From positions 43,442,207 to 43,506,206 of the forward strand of contig OY365809.1 in NCBI GenBank assembly GCA_959347315.1: a DNA stretch of 64,000 nucleotides, read 5' to 3'. The DNA comes from Bimastos eiseni (Eukaryota; Annelida; Clitellata; Crassiclitellata; Lumbricidae). Positions 22,642 through 33,111 of this stretch are shown here, piece by piece; positions within the stretch are counted from its first letter, which is position 1, and every line of letters begins with the position of its first letter. Under the pieces are notes generated by a model. That model did no database searches. It saw only the letters and a program-made list of their open reading frames with translations, and was not told the origin of the DNA. The translations under genes were made by a program, and so were the position numbers.

Positions 22642-22960
22642 TTTAACGCACGTTCGACTTAAACATTTCAGGGTTATTTAATATCTGAGTGCTGTATACG
22701 CTAGAAAACTATAAGAGTCTTGAATCATTTTGACTAGGATATTTAAGTTTGAAAACGGTGAACGAATTTTTTTGTCGCCCTGTATTTATATTTATGGTAT
22801 TGTGACAGTTCGTTGGCTTGCCAATGTCCCTCTCCCGCTGCCTTCCGGAGGCGTCTGAAGGCTTTCTTGTTCTCTCTTTGGCTACATGTCTTAAGTCACG
22901 AGCGCCTATGATATAAGTGTTACGCTACAATTACAATTACAGTTAGGATAACAATTTACA

Positions 22961-23309
22961 GCTTTTTCTTTATTGAGTTTTTGTAATTCCATCCGAAGTT
23001 TGTCTTTTAAGCGCCAGTGACAGCAGACAATAGTTTGGTTAACAAAGGCTCCGTTGTACTTTAGCAATTAACAATTGTGTTTAGACCTTATATTACATAT
23101 TTATATGTGTTCATATATATATATATATATACATGTCAATTGAAATATTTATGATGAGTGTGTGGGAGAAAACAAGAGGAATGCCGAGGACAAAGCATTG
23201 ATTGAGCTTTGTAAATTTTATCAGTTCAATAGATCTTCAAATTTATGCTTATTTTTTTAAACATCAAACCCTGCATGCATACATGTAGTCATGATGTAAT
23301 GCAATGTAA
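22961..23309. other. Unannotated sequence
   Basis: AT-rich with a short (TA)n run at 23115-23132. No feature recognised. Confidence 0.35.
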
Positions 23310-23440
23310 TCGAGCTTTTATATAGCGCCCTTCAAAATATCTACTCAGAGGCGCGCTCTGTGCTGACTCAAAGGACGCTAACTGTCACAGTGAACAATTA
23401 AAATACGTCAAGTAGCAAAACTATGCACAGTAAGCTGAAA
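23310..23440 (-). repeat. Retroposon 3' end
   Basis: On the minus strand it reads CGCGCCTCTGAGTAGAT, then GAAGGGCGCTATATAAAAGC, then ATTACATTGCATTACAT. The same arrangement (GCGCCTCTGACCAGAT, then CGCTATATTAAG) is found on the minus strand at 42420-42360. Probably the 3' end of a LINE or SINE; no protein part remains. Confidence 0.5.
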
Positions 23441-23885
23441 AGAGTCATCAGTGGTGGGCCCACGCACAAGCGTGGAACCAACCATGCATTTATTCACGCC
23501 TATTTTATACGTGTTTGCATATAATAGCGTGTTTATGCAAAGCATCTATGATGTATACATGGTGAATTATGTCTGCAATTGTTACTAGACATCTGTGCTA
23601 TCCATTGTCGTAATCATTCAATGGTGCAACGGAGAATAGGCGTTGGCGGGTCGCGCCACTGGGACTCCTCGTTCCGCACAAGCAACTCGTTCGCGGTGTA
23701 TGTGGCGTGTTGGCGATATGAATAGCTCGGCTGCTCTTCCTCTTATTTATGTGTGGTGTCTATTAATAAAAAAGCCCACGTGAAAATCCCTCCACGGGAC
23801 ACTGAGCTTATGGCGCGGTTGAGATAAGCAACCGGTCTCTCGGGGTATGGAACATTCATCATAAGTCATATCTTGTGACCGGTTA
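23441..23885. other. Unannotated sequence
   Basis: Unique sequence. It ends in GGAACGCGCTGAATGAACG, where a possible retroposon tail word runs straight into the following GAAT array. Confidence 0.35.
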
Positions 23886-24870
23886 TCGTTGTGGAACGCG
23901 CTGAATGAACGAGCAAATGAATTAATGAACAAACGACCGACCGAAGGAATTCATGAACGAACGGATGAATGAATTTATGAACGAACAAATGAATTTATGA
24001 ACGAACGAATGAATGAATTTACGAACGAGCAAATGAATTAATGAATGAACGAGCGAATATATGAACGAACGAAGGAATTCATGAACGAACGAATGAATGA
24101 ATTTATGAACGAACAAATGAATTAATGAATGAACGAACGAATATATGAACAAATGAACGAATGAATTTATGAACGAACGGATGAATGAATTTACGAGCGA
24201 GCAAATGAATTAATGAATGAACGAACGAATATATGAACAAACGAACGAAGGAATTCATGAGCGAACGGATGAATGAATTTATGAATGAACAAATGAATTT
24301 ATAAACGAACGAATGAATTAATGAATGAACGAACAAATATGTGAACAAACGAACGAATGAATTTATGAACTAGCGAATGAATGAATTTATGAACGAACAA
24401 ATGAATGAATGAATGAATGAATGAATGAATGAATGAACGAACGAATATATGAACAAATGAACGAATGAATTTATGAACGAACGGATGAATGAATGAATGA
24501 ACGAACGAATATATGAACAAATGAACGAATGAATTTATGAACGAGCAAATGAATGAATTTATGAACGAGCAAATGAATTAATGAACGAACGATTGAATGA
24601 ATTTATGAACGAGCAAATGAATTAATTAACGAACGATTGAATGAATTTATGAACGAGCAAATGAATTAATTAACGAACGATTGAATGAATTTATGAACGA
24701 GCAAATGAATTAATGAACGAACGAATAAATGAATTTATGAACGAACAAATGAATTTTTGAACGAACGAATGAATTTATGAACGAACGAATGAATTTATGA
24801 ACGAACGAACGAATGAATGAATATGTAAATGAGCGAACGAATGAATCAATGAACGAACGAAGAAACGAAT
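23886..24870. repeat. (GAAT/GAAC) array, about 1 kb
   Basis: Tetranucleotide GAAC and GAAT units are arranged in higher-order blocks of about 30-60 bp that contain ATGAATTTATGAACGA or ATGAATTAATGAACGA. Three near-identical blocks occur at 24545-24720. Minus-strand Phe-Ile-His-Ser frames are artefacts. Confidence 0.95.
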
Positions 24871-25383
24871 TAATTGATTTATGTTTGAATTATATGTATT
24901 CTATTCTATGGTGCGTCATGGCGGTTTCTAATCTACACAATACGACTCATTTCATTTCGCGTCTCTATGGCTTTGTGACGTCATAGGCATTATGTGTTCC
25001 TCCTTCCAACCGTTAAGTCTGGCTCTGTCTCTCTGAGTCTGTCGCATTGTCCTGCTAATCGTATGCCTTCGTTGCTGCCAATAGAGGCGACACATAATGT
25101 CGTAAAAATGCATTATCTTTCCGTTGAAATATTTCTGCAGCTATCTGTATTTAAGCCTGTCTGTCTTTTTGCCTGTCTATATGCCAGTCTGTCTGTCTGT
25201 CTGTCTGTCTGTCTATTTGTCTGTTCTCAGACTTACAAGAGCCTGCTTAGTTCTTTCCGTGCATAATGATGCTTTAATAAACATTAAAGAGTGTTTAATG
25301 GAATTAAACGCGTCTTTTCACTGTTTATGTCCTCAGTAAATCTTTCTCCTCCTTCAGCCCCAACGGTCATCTTTCTCCCTGTG
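24871..25383. other. Gap with short (CTGT)n
   Basis: A (GTCT)n run at 25185-25217; the rest is unique with no recognised gene. Confidence 0.4.
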
Positions 25384-25868
25384 TGAGGCGTCCATAAATG
25401 ACGTCATGCAAATTTAGACGATTTTGAACCCCCTCCCCCATCGTCACACGTTGTCACAAAAAGTCAGGACCCCTCAAAAATGACGTCAGAAAGCTCTGAC
25501 ATCCCCGAAAAAAAACCAGAATGTTAATTTCTTATGATTATCAAGAAACTAATTTTAACTGTAAAGATACTTATGACTATGTCCAGTAGAAAGGAGAAAA
25601 ATCGAGAAAGTATGATTAGTGCACTCATTATGCATTCAACAAGATAAAAAGCTCTGGTAGAATCATTACATTTATAAAAGTTTTTAAATAACTCTAACTT
25701 GAAACAATCCAATGTTTAATTGAGTTCAATGAAATTGTGCATTTTGATGTTTGATGTGATGATGTGACGCCACATTTCGCCGACCCCCAACGACCCCTCG
25801 TCACACATCGTCATAAATGTGTGACCTCTCACCACCTGGGCACGTGACGTCATTTATGGACGTTCTCA
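25384..25868. mobile_element. Candidate short DNA transposon with TIRs (non-autonomous)
   Basis: A perfect 17-bp inverted repeat, GTCCATAAATGACGTCA, occurs at 25390-25406 and, inverted, at 25845-25861. It is extended outwards by the similar TGAG(GC/AA)C. The interior is AT-rich in the middle, with C-rich CCCCCTCCCCC and CGACCCCTCGTCAC stretches inside each end. A minus-strand frame at 25524-25712 (62 codons) shows no recognised transposase motif. No target-site duplication could be defined by eye. Class unknown; a MITE-like origin is likely. Confidence 0.5.
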
Positions 25869-25907
25869 GTGTCACTACCTATGTAGCCGTTCTGCCTTTC
25901 TTTCTGT

Positions 25908-25987
<80 letters not shown>
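25908..25987. repeat. (CT)n dinucleotide array
   Basis: About 80 bp of uninterrupted TC repeats. Confidence 0.98.
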
Positions 25988-25991
<4 letters not shown>

Positions 25992-26525
25992 CATAAATAC
26001 TTGATGATGCAACTGGTTCAGTGGTTGCTGTTGGTGCTGATACCTTCCAGTTTCCTCATCTTCGTTGACACCTGTTAAGCTCCATCCCTCCTATTGCGAT
26101 GGATCTGGAAGAGACCGGATGCTGAAGGGACAATTAATCATCTCATATCTAGCGTGCGTCTTTATTCCATTCATCGTAGCATCAATAAAATAAGTAAAGG
26201 TTGATGAAAGTTAAACTTGTGATTTAGGTCGTCATCACTTACAGTAGGTATGTGTGTGTATGAGCGTGTATGTATGTGTGTGTGTGAGTGTGTGTGTATG
26301 AGCGTGTATGTATGTGTGTGTGTGAGTGTGTGAGTGTGTATGTATGTAATGTGCATTGATTTCTTTGTGTGTAAGTATGTTTACATGTAGCCTATGTTCG
26401 TGTGCATACAATTATATGTCTATAAATGTTTGAATGTTGGTATATGTGGAAATGCATGCATATTACATAATATTGTATATGTGTATTTATAAATATATTT
26501 ATATATATATATACATGTATTTGTG

Positions 26526-26556
<31 letters not shown>

Positions 26557-26880
26557 TGATTTTGATTTCTAGAATGCATGCGTATATGCAATTATGTATG
26601 CATATCAATAAATTTATGTGTGTATGTATGTATGTATGTATGTATGTATGTATATGTGTATGCATGTATGTGTGTAGGTATGAATGTATGACATTGTATG
26701 TATCCATTTTTTGATGGAATTCGGAATCGTGTATTCGCTGTCTGTGACTGATCGCCATCTTCCTCCCTTAGTCAACCCCTCCGGGGGCTGTGGCTTATGT
26801 AACAGGGTGATCTACTGACAAAGCCAAGCACTAAATTAACGACAGCTTTCACGGACTGCTTACTGGAAGGCGTAGCGGAC
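25988..26880. repeat. Gap with (GTGTAT)n and (TA)n/(GTAT)n runs
   Basis: TGTGTGAGTGTG/TATGAGCGTGTATG duplicates occupy 26250-26345, (TA)n lies at 26495-26560 and GTATGTAT at 26620-26690. 25988-26240 and 26700-26880 are unique without recognised features. Confidence 0.65.
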
Positions 26881-27175
26881 TATCTATCTGTTTGCCAGTC
26901 TGCCTGGATTTCTGTCTGTATGTAGGCCTAAGCATGCGTGTCTGTATATTTCTGTATAATGTTTGTCTGCCTATATGTCTGTCTTTCTCTCTGGGGGGAG
27001 GGGGCATTGCGGCCTGTCGGTCTGGTTGCCAGTCTGTCTGGATTTATGTCTGTCTGTAAGCTTGCGTGTCTGCCCGCCTGTATTGATTCGGTTATAGCTA
27101 TATGTTTGTCTATGTCTGTCTGACTGTCTGTCTGTCTGTCTGTATGTCTGTGTCGTCTGTCTGTCCTTTGATTAT
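26880..27175. repeat. (CTGT)n-rich region
   Basis: Interrupted TCTGTCTG and TGCCTG words, densest at 27110-27150. Confidence 0.8.
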
Positions 27176-27329
27176 CGTTGTCTTTCTCTTTCATTGTCTT
27201 CTGATTGTTTTGATGACCCCTAAATGACATAAATGACACATCAATTGGACAAAAGAAGAAATCGATCGATCAAAATTGACAGACGTCGGCAATGAGAAAA
27301 CGGATATAAAGAAATGGCGATCATGAATG

Positions 27330-27665
27330 AAAAAGATAACGATTGACGACGATAACTATAGAATGACGGTTAAAAATAGATAACGACAACTATAGAGTAT
27401 TATAACGGTGACGATGAAAATAAGTATGGAATGACAGTAGAAAAAGATGACGATAACCATAATATGACTGTTGAGAAAGTGGACGGCAACTATTTAAATT
27501 ACGGTAAAAAGATAACGATAACTATGGAGCAGCGGTAAAGAAAGTGACAATACGTATGGAATGACAGTAGAGAAAGATGGCAATAACCATAGAGTGACGG
27601 TAAACCATAAGACGATAACCATGGATGACGGGCCAGTAGATGACGATAACTAGGGAGTTACGGTA
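27330..27665. repeat. Diverged tandem repeat, unit about 30-40 bp
   Basis: The phrases GATAACGATAACTATAG and GAATGACGGTAAA (with variants) alternate about nine times across 335 bp. Divergence between units is high, so the array is old. Confidence 0.65.
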
Positions 27666-27668
27666 AAG

Positions 27669-27920
27669 ATGCCATTATTGACAGTTTTCTCTACTTTTTT
27701 TATAGATTTCATGCTGTCTAACTTTGAACTGATTTCGAGTGACCTCTATTTCAGCGTCAGTAGATTTTGCGGACGTATATTTCGTCGAAATAGCCAAAAA
27801 TATCTCATAAACTACAGACTCTTCGTTAAATATTTTGATGAAAAGAGTCATTTGAGAATGACATCCGACACTTTTAGTAATATAAGGAGTCCACACCATA
27901 GACCAACCCGTCTTTTTTGA
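27669..27920 (+). CDS. Unrecognised ORF, 83 codons
   Basis: ATG at 27669; stop at 27918-27920. The composition is balanced, with a Phe-rich, mildly hydrophobic first 20 residues (MPLLTVFSTFFIDFMLSNF). This could be a weak signal anchor but lacks a positive N-region. There is no known motif and the minus strand is also open here. It starts directly after the diverged tandem array. Probably not a gene, but it is not a simple-repeat artefact. Confidence 0.12.
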   Translation: MPLLTVFSTFFIDFMLSNFELISSDLYFSVSRFCGRIFRRNSQKYLINYRLFVKYFDEKSHLRMTSDTFSNIRSPHHRPTRLF

Positions 27921-28406
27921 CGCCGTGCACGTGGTTGCCCTGCGCTTAGCTATTGAGTGGCGTCATAAAAATTCTGGGTTTACGATTAAAATTACGACTA
28001 TATTGTATGTTACATCTGATGAAAGCATGGATGCTATGGCAAACACGCACGGTTGGTGTCGCATTGAATGAGAGAGTTATAGGTTCATCGTTAGTTGATC
28101 TTGATATGTAAATCAGACCCTGTCTGTCAATCATCGACCAATTGTGTCAGTTCGTCTGCAGCCACCTGTTACCACGAAGCGACATCAATATCCTATGAGA
28201 TTAGACACGATCCATGGGGTCATATCTCGCTTACTTTCCTCCTTCTTTTTCTTTATCATTGCCACAATACCGTCATCGTCATTGTAACCGTAACCATAAC
28301 CATAACCGTCATCATCACCTTCATCGTCACCGTCACCGACATCGCCGGCGTATTTAACAACGTGTTGCATTCAGTTTGACGACACTGTGCGTGTGCTATA
28401 CCAAAT
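27921..28406. other. Unannotated sequence
   Basis: A CGTAACCATAACC/CATCGTCACCG run lies at 28275-28345. No gene recognised. Confidence 0.35.
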
Positions 28407-28500
28407 ATCATCAGCGTCGCCCTCCTCATTTATCCTGACCTAGGACTGGCACTGCGAGAATGCAAGCAGTGTGTCTGCTTGTTCTAGCATCGCACCGAAT
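28407..28500 (+). repeat. Unnamed short dispersed repeat, copy B
   Basis: Begins ATCATCAGCGTCGCCCTCCT and continues through TAGGACTGGCACTGC. After that it shares GAATGCAAGCAGTG with GGGTGCATGCAGTG in the copy at 58040, so these two copies are the closest pair beyond the head. The 3' limit is undefined. Confidence 0.55.
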
Positions 28501-28721
28501 CTCGGCCTATGAAGGTCAACTGACGTCACCTTCCGCCTAAAATAGCCTCAATCCTCTGTCCAATCAGAGAGGCGCACTGCATCCGGTGTGTGTAACGGCG
28601 CTAGATGAATTCGGCGTTGCGTGAAACCGTCCGGCGCATTGATCGATGGGATTGGTACGCACAAGTGTCACGTGATCACAGCGCCGCCGGGTCTCTATGA
28701 CGTAATTAATGACGTTGTCGG
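28501..28721 (+). promoter_or_regulatory. Promoter-like cluster: CRE, CCAAT, E-box
   Basis: TGACGTCA (28521-28528), CCAATCA (28560-28566), TCACGTGA (28668-28675) and a GCGCCGCCGGG run lie within 160 bp of CpG-rich sequence. CRE plus CCAAT (NF-Y) plus E-box is a common arrangement in TATA-less animal promoters. An ATG opens a non-repetitive frame at 28722. No transcription start can be seen directly. Confidence 0.35.
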
Positions 28722-29306
28722 ATGCCTGCTCGTTCACCTATGCCATGGCGTGGTAGAGGGTGGTTGATGGAGCTGGTGGTGGGGATGGGTCGAGGGAAGC
28801 GAATACCCTCGGATTCCGAATCCATCTCAGACCGGATTCCATTCCGAACGCCCGTCTATCGATCGTTCGTTTCTTTCGAAAGGGGTTCGACAGTTAATTC
28901 CTGTCATTTTCTACCTGTCGCAGCGGTTGTTGAATCGCAGCCCTTACCCTTCCTTCCTTCCTCTCTTCATCTCTTTCTCCTCCCTCCATCCATTCCGCGT
29001 TTCCTTCCTTTCTTCCTTCCTTTCTGTCTCCCTCTATTCTTCCTTTTGTTCCTTCCTCCCAACATCGCCTACACTTTTTGTCCATACATCCATCGATACA
29101 AACCCACCAAACCACCCATCCATCAGTCCATCCACCCACCCATCAACCTATCCAGTATCAACCCACCTATCCATCCACCCATCCACTCATCCGCTTATCC
29201 ATCTATCCATCCATCCATTTATTCTTTCATTACCCATCCATCCTGCACCTTGGGCATATTCTCGGTAATCTCTCAACTGCACATGACGGGTGAATCTGTG
29301 GTCTGA
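28722..29306 (+). CDS. Candidate ORF downstream of promoter-like cluster
   Basis: The ATG at 28722 opens a 194-codon frame. Only the first 75-80 residues are non-repetitive; they are basic and Arg/Gly-rich, then Ser/Pro/Phe-rich. From about 28950 the frame runs into CTTCC and CATCC microsatellite and becomes Pro-Ser-Ile-His repeats, which cannot be genuine. If there is a coding exon it would have to end before about 28940. No domain is recognised. The main support is position after CRE/CCAAT/E-box words. Confidence 0.15.
   Translation: MPARSPMPWRGRGWLMELVVGMGRGKRIPSDSESISDRIPFRTPVYRSFVSFERGSTVNSCHFLPVAAVVESQPLPFLPSSLHLFLLPPSIPRFLPFFLPFCLPLFFLLFLPPNIAYTFCPYIHRYKPTKPPIHQSIHPPINLSSINPPIHPPIHSSAYPSIHPSIYSFITHPSCTLGIFSVISQLHMTGESVV
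28945..29250. repeat. CTTCC run and (CATC)n array
   Basis: TTCCTTCC words at 28950-29060 and CCATCCATCC/CCACCCATC words at 29085-29240. Confidence 0.85.
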
Positions 29307-29534
29307 TCCAACGTACGGTGCAGGGGAAAGAGCCACAGCGCTGGGGTTTGACGATGTCATCAGAACAATCTTTAAATCCATTGTCTGTCTGTTCAGATAA
29401 TAACTCTATCTAACACAATTTGCCACCATTAAGCCTTCCGCACATCCAAATATTAAGCGCCATCAATTAATTGATTCATTCATCCATTCATCAATCAATC
29501 AATCCATCAATCGTACTGTCGATCCGATATACAA
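29251..29534. other. Unannotated sequence
   Basis: A short CATCAATCAATC run at 29480-29510; otherwise nothing recognised. Confidence 0.35.
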
Positions 29535-29768
29535 TACAATACAATACAACTGAAATTTTATATCACTCTTCTTTCACCATTTTTTGCTCAGAAGAGCGCA
29601 CGCGTTTCGACGGCGTCACTGCAGCTGTACTGGAGGGAAAAAAATATTGTGCGTGAATCACTCGCTCAAGGTCCCTACACAGTGACTGCCAGGACGAAGA
29701 TCAAACCTGACACTCAGCGTACACTGAGCGTTACGGGCCGACCGCTCTAACCAATCGGCCACCGTGCC
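29535..29768 (-). repeat. tRNA-derived SINE, full-length copy
   Basis: On the minus strand it starts GGCACGGTGGCCGATTGG (29768), followed by TTAGAGCGG. This contains a pol III A box (TGGCCGATTGG, 29761-29751) as in long-variable-arm tRNAs. A decayed B box, GGTTTGATCTTC, lies at about 29707-29696. The body follows (ACTGTGTAGGGACCTTGAG, then CTGCAGTGACGCCG), and the end is GTGATATAAAATTTC plus TTGTA repeats (29555-29535). A second copy, truncated at its head, lies at 49905-50069. The 3' end resembles LINE tails in this window, consistent with LINE-driven mobilisation. It is not a functional tRNA: the B box is mutated and no CCA-ready acceptor stem pairs. Confidence 0.7.
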
Positions 29769-29769
29769 A

Positions 29770-30400
29770 CGCGATATCCACCCTGCATACCAACCAACCA
29801 TCCACCTATATAGATCCATTAAATCCACCAAGATTCATCTTTCCTATCTTCCGCTTTACTCCCTCCATTCACCCATTCATCTCTCCGCTCCCCAATCTCT
29901 TCCCTCATTCACATACCCATTAAATCACACATTCACTCGTCCATCTATCCATCCATCTATCCTTCCATCCATCCATCTTTCCGTTCTTCCCTCCTTTCCT
30001 CCTTTACTCCACCGATGTTGGAAAGACAGTCAGCTTCTGCCTGTGTCAGTTCGTTTGTCTGTCGTACATTCCAAGTCTATTGACAATTCTAGAGCAACGA
30101 TGATTCCTCCATACACAATGGACCCGTCAGGCTCTCTGTCTCACTCTCACTCTCATTCGCTCTCACTCTCCCACCCTGCCCCTCTTCCTCTCTCTCCTTC
30201 CATCTCTTCCTCCCTCCCTCCCTTTATCTCTCCGTAACACTTTCTCTCCTTCCCATGTCTGCCCTTCTCCTGCCTTCATCTCCGTCCCTCCGTCCCATCC
30301 TCTCCTTCCCTTCCACTCTCTGTAACTCTTTCTATCCTTTCCCGTATCTGCCCCTCTCCAACCTCCTCTCTTCCTCTTGTCTCCCTGTATCGTTGCTTCC
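29770..30400. repeat. Pyrimidine-rich region (CATCC, CTCTC, TTCCC)
   Basis: A CATCCATC run at 29935-29980 and CT-rich sequence with CTCTCC words at 30125-30385. Ser/Pro/His frames are artefacts. Confidence 0.75.
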
Positions 30401-30479
30401 GTGAGAAATGGATGCGCTACATAAAGCCCAGAATGCCAATGACTCTCATCGCACTAGTTGGCGCCGTCGTTCATTGTTC

Positions 30480-30620
30480 GTCTGCACAAAAAACTCGCGC
30501 GCAATAAAAACCGGAAGTGACGTCGTCCGATCGTTAGGGACCCAGCGGATGCGTCGGCGCTATATCATGGCCTCGGTTCCGTTCTGCGGATGTCTCGGGT
30601 CGTGCGCCGAGTAACAACCT
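30480..30620 (+). promoter_or_regulatory. Promoter-like ETS/CRE composite site
   Basis: ACCGGAAGT at 30510-30518 overlaps TGACGTC at 30518-30524, making ACCGGAAGTGACGTC, a well known ETS plus CRE composite arrangement. Flanks are CpG-rich (CGCGCGC at 30496, several GCG/CGG words). An ATG at 30567 opens a 15-codon frame only. No TATA box. If active it would drive a transcript whose exons I cannot identify. Confidence 0.4.
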
Positions 30621-30681
30621 TCCGTCTTGGAACTCGCCTATAGACCGCCGAGCATCAATTTAACGGGCTAATCGTAAATCG

Positions 30682-30879
30682 ATGATTGCGCAACTTACCC
30701 GGGGATTAGCCGGATCAGATCTGTGGATGACCGAGGCTCAGATTAATCGGATGAGAAGCCAGATCCGACGTTTCAAATTAAATTCGATTAATTGGTGGAA
30801 GTTTTCAATTCCACGCACAGCACAATGGCGATTGGAACCTTATGCAAAGGTTCTCCAAATTGAAGGGATGTCACGGTGA
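30682..30879 (+). CDS. Unrecognised ORF, 65 codons
   Basis: ATG at 30682, stop at 30877-30879. The composition is balanced and Arg/Gln/Ile-rich (IAQLTRGLAGSDLWMTEAQI near the start), with no low complexity. It lies 100-200 bp downstream of the ETS/CRE composite. No domain or signal peptide is recognised, and it is within the size range of chance ORFs. Confidence 0.15.
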   Translation: MIAQLTRGLAGSDLWMTEAQINRMRSQIRRFKLNSINWWKFSIPRTAQWRLEPYAKVLQIEGMSR

Positions 30880-31745
30880 AGAATGAGACGTCATGAATTG
30901 AAGTGTGTCGTCACGTCCTGTGTCATGCTAAGTCATGTTATGTCATGTTATACTGTCTTACGTCACAAGACTGTTGTCGCACAACGTCGTGCTTTTGCAA
31001 CTATGGGTCTTAATTTTGGAATGTTCTCTCCTTCTCAAAGCGTCAAAGATTCTCATTGTAGGGATCTCTTCCACTGCCTGAGACGGTTTTGTTTGAATGG
31101 TTATTGCAATATGTCTAGCGGTTATAGTAATATTAGAAGTATTTACAATTTTGGTAATAATTTAGCTTTAATAGTATTAGTGGTTGCAGCAAAACTTCTA
31201 GCGATTCTTGTAGTGGTAATACTAGTAGTATTAGTGGTTGTGCTCTTGCCATAACGCTATAATAATGGTAGTTGTTTTTTGTAGTTGTAACAGTAGTTCT
31301 ATATTAGTCATTGCAGCTATTGTTTTAGCGGTCATGTTGTAATGTTAGCAGTGGGTTTTTTCTACAAACAGATGTGCCCGAACGCATCTACAGGCGCTAT
31401 TATCGAAAGAAACGACGCTAGAATGATACCTACCAAAAAATTTGTTTATAGGGTACAATTAACACAATCTACAGTTACTTACTCATATGTGTTATAAAAA
31501 AATTGATATTTTAAGTTTACATAAAATTCCGGAGTTTTTGCACAAATATTATGTTAATGCTTTAGTAATTGAAAAAAGATGCCGGAACGCGGTTCCTGGC
31601 GAGTTCCGTCAGAAAAAAATAGTGACAGCTGTCATAGTTGCGGTGGTGATTTCAACGGCTTCCCGATGTCTCATCTCTTACTCAATAGATGTCGTACTTA
31701 ATAAACCACAAAGTCTTGACTCTATTTTGCGGAAGTACTGACATC
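30880..31745. other. Gap with GTAGT-rich degenerate repeat
   Basis: From 31100 to 31350 the words AGTAGTATTAGTGGTTG and GTTGTAGT recur loosely. TGTCATGTTATGTCATG occurs at 30930-30950. No gene recognised. Confidence 0.4.
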
Positions 31746-31990
31746 CCGACGCGATCGAGCCCATGTCACGTGACCGGAAGCACATTGGACGAATGCGGAA
31801 GCGGAAATCAACGCATTTCTGCCACGACTCCGATAATTTGCGTCGTCAAATGGCGGCCATTACGGCCAGGGTGGCAGTGGCGCCCTCCAGCGACTAATGC
31901 TATTTCGCGCCGAAATCTTTCAGTCGTCTGCTGCGTTGGCGCCTGTATTTTGCCCGGATGTGAACTACGTGCAACATGGCATCAAGAGGC
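31746..31990 (+). promoter_or_regulatory. Promoter-like cluster: E-box/ETS composite and YY1-type site
   Basis: TCACGTGA at 31766-31773 overlaps ACCGGAAG at 31773-31780, a compact E-box plus ETS pair. About 70 bp downstream, AAATGGCGGCCAT (31848-31860) matches the YY1 core (ATGGCGGC) in plus orientation; in many animal TATA-less promoters this site lies just downstream of the start site. CpG words are frequent. The following frame runs into a (TC)n array at 32010. Confidence 0.45.
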
Positions 31991-32002
31991 ACTCTGTGCT
32001 CT

Positions 32003-32440
<438 letters not shown>

Positions 32441-33110
32441 TGGATATTTCGCTGGATTTCAATATTTCAATATGGAATCTCTCAGTCTATCTTTCTCATT
32501 CCCAGTCTTTCCCTCTCTCTCTGTAGAAAATGCTGAAAAAATAAAAATCGCCGACATACATAGTAATCACTAATACCTTCCCTAATTCCTCTTCCGTATT
32601 TCTCGATTTATCCCTCCCCTCTCGCCACCCCCGAAATTTTCAGTTCTCCAAAATTCCTTTTCAACTTACAACTTTCAACTTACAACTTTCTATAAAAATG
32701 CATCTAGTATCCAACGATTCGTCGAGCCCTAAATGTTCAATTCTCAGCCTTTTATTGAATATTCCATTTGATTAAATAAGCCGTTTATTAGTTATCTATG
32801 GTCGTGTTTCGTATCTATGGCTCCTTCAGCTATATATTTTTTTATGTCGTCTCCCAGTAGCTCTGATATAATGTCTTCGTGTTTAGAACAATCATCCGCC
32901 ACATTTACTATCTGATTATATCTGCGTTATGCTATCAAAACACTGAGCAAATGGCTCTTATTCATTTTTATAGCGCCCATTTGGCAGATTTACGTGGAAA
33001 CCCGGATGAATTATTTTGTACGATTAATTAATCGTATTAACGCTCGAAAAAACGCTTTTATGAACAGTTGGATTTCTTTTATGATGAATTGCGCCATATA
33101 TTTTGTTATC
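32441..33110. other. Unannotated AT-rich sequence
   Basis: A retroposon-type tail word on the minus strand (ATGGGCGCTATAAAAATG, 32979-32962). Otherwise no gene or repeat is recognised. Confidence 0.4.
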
Positions 33111-33111
33111 G

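Larger units (their letters stand above)
21750..22784 (-). mobile_element. Tc1/mariner-like element remnant with TIRs
   Basis: The ends form imperfect inverted repeats of about 35 bp. The left reads AGGGTGATTCAAAAGTTC... and ends in TTTTCAAA; the right end, complemented, reads AGGGCGACAAAAAAATTC... and also ends in TTTTCAAA. Both ends are bounded by TA (TACA), as expected for TA target-site duplication. The minus strand carries transposase fragments: QQDGARCH (22360-22337), then TLPSRIKPKD, then DLSPNENLLSILY (22249-22210). These match the second D and the P-D-L-x-P-x-E-N motifs of the Tc1/mariner DDE/D family. Two in-frame stops fall where Trp is expected (KxL and KDxPP), and a frameshift follows, so it is inactive. 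Length is about 1.03 kb, somewhat short for an autonomous element. Confidence 0.7.
21440..22960 (+). pseudogene. LINE C-terminal remnant split by a mariner-like insertion
   Basis: The left part (21440-21749) decodes, across a few stops, to the C-terminal pattern of CR1/L2/RTE-like RTs: L-x-W/G-x-P-x2-R-I, then RRALRS, then LLVPVQAH. The right part (22785-22860) gives CPSPAAFRRRLKAFLFSL, the typical last segment of such proteins, followed by a tail GCGCCTATGATATAAG and ACAATTACAATTACAG at 22905-22945. The two halves are contiguous in protein order and are separated only by the TIR element at 21750-22784. The element therefore inserted into a pre-existing LINE copy. The whole is non-functional. 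Confidence 0.65.

Noticed and set aside
29686..29768. Functional tRNA gene
   Set aside because: The B box is mutated, the element continues into a SINE body and tail, and a second partial copy exists; it is a SINE head.
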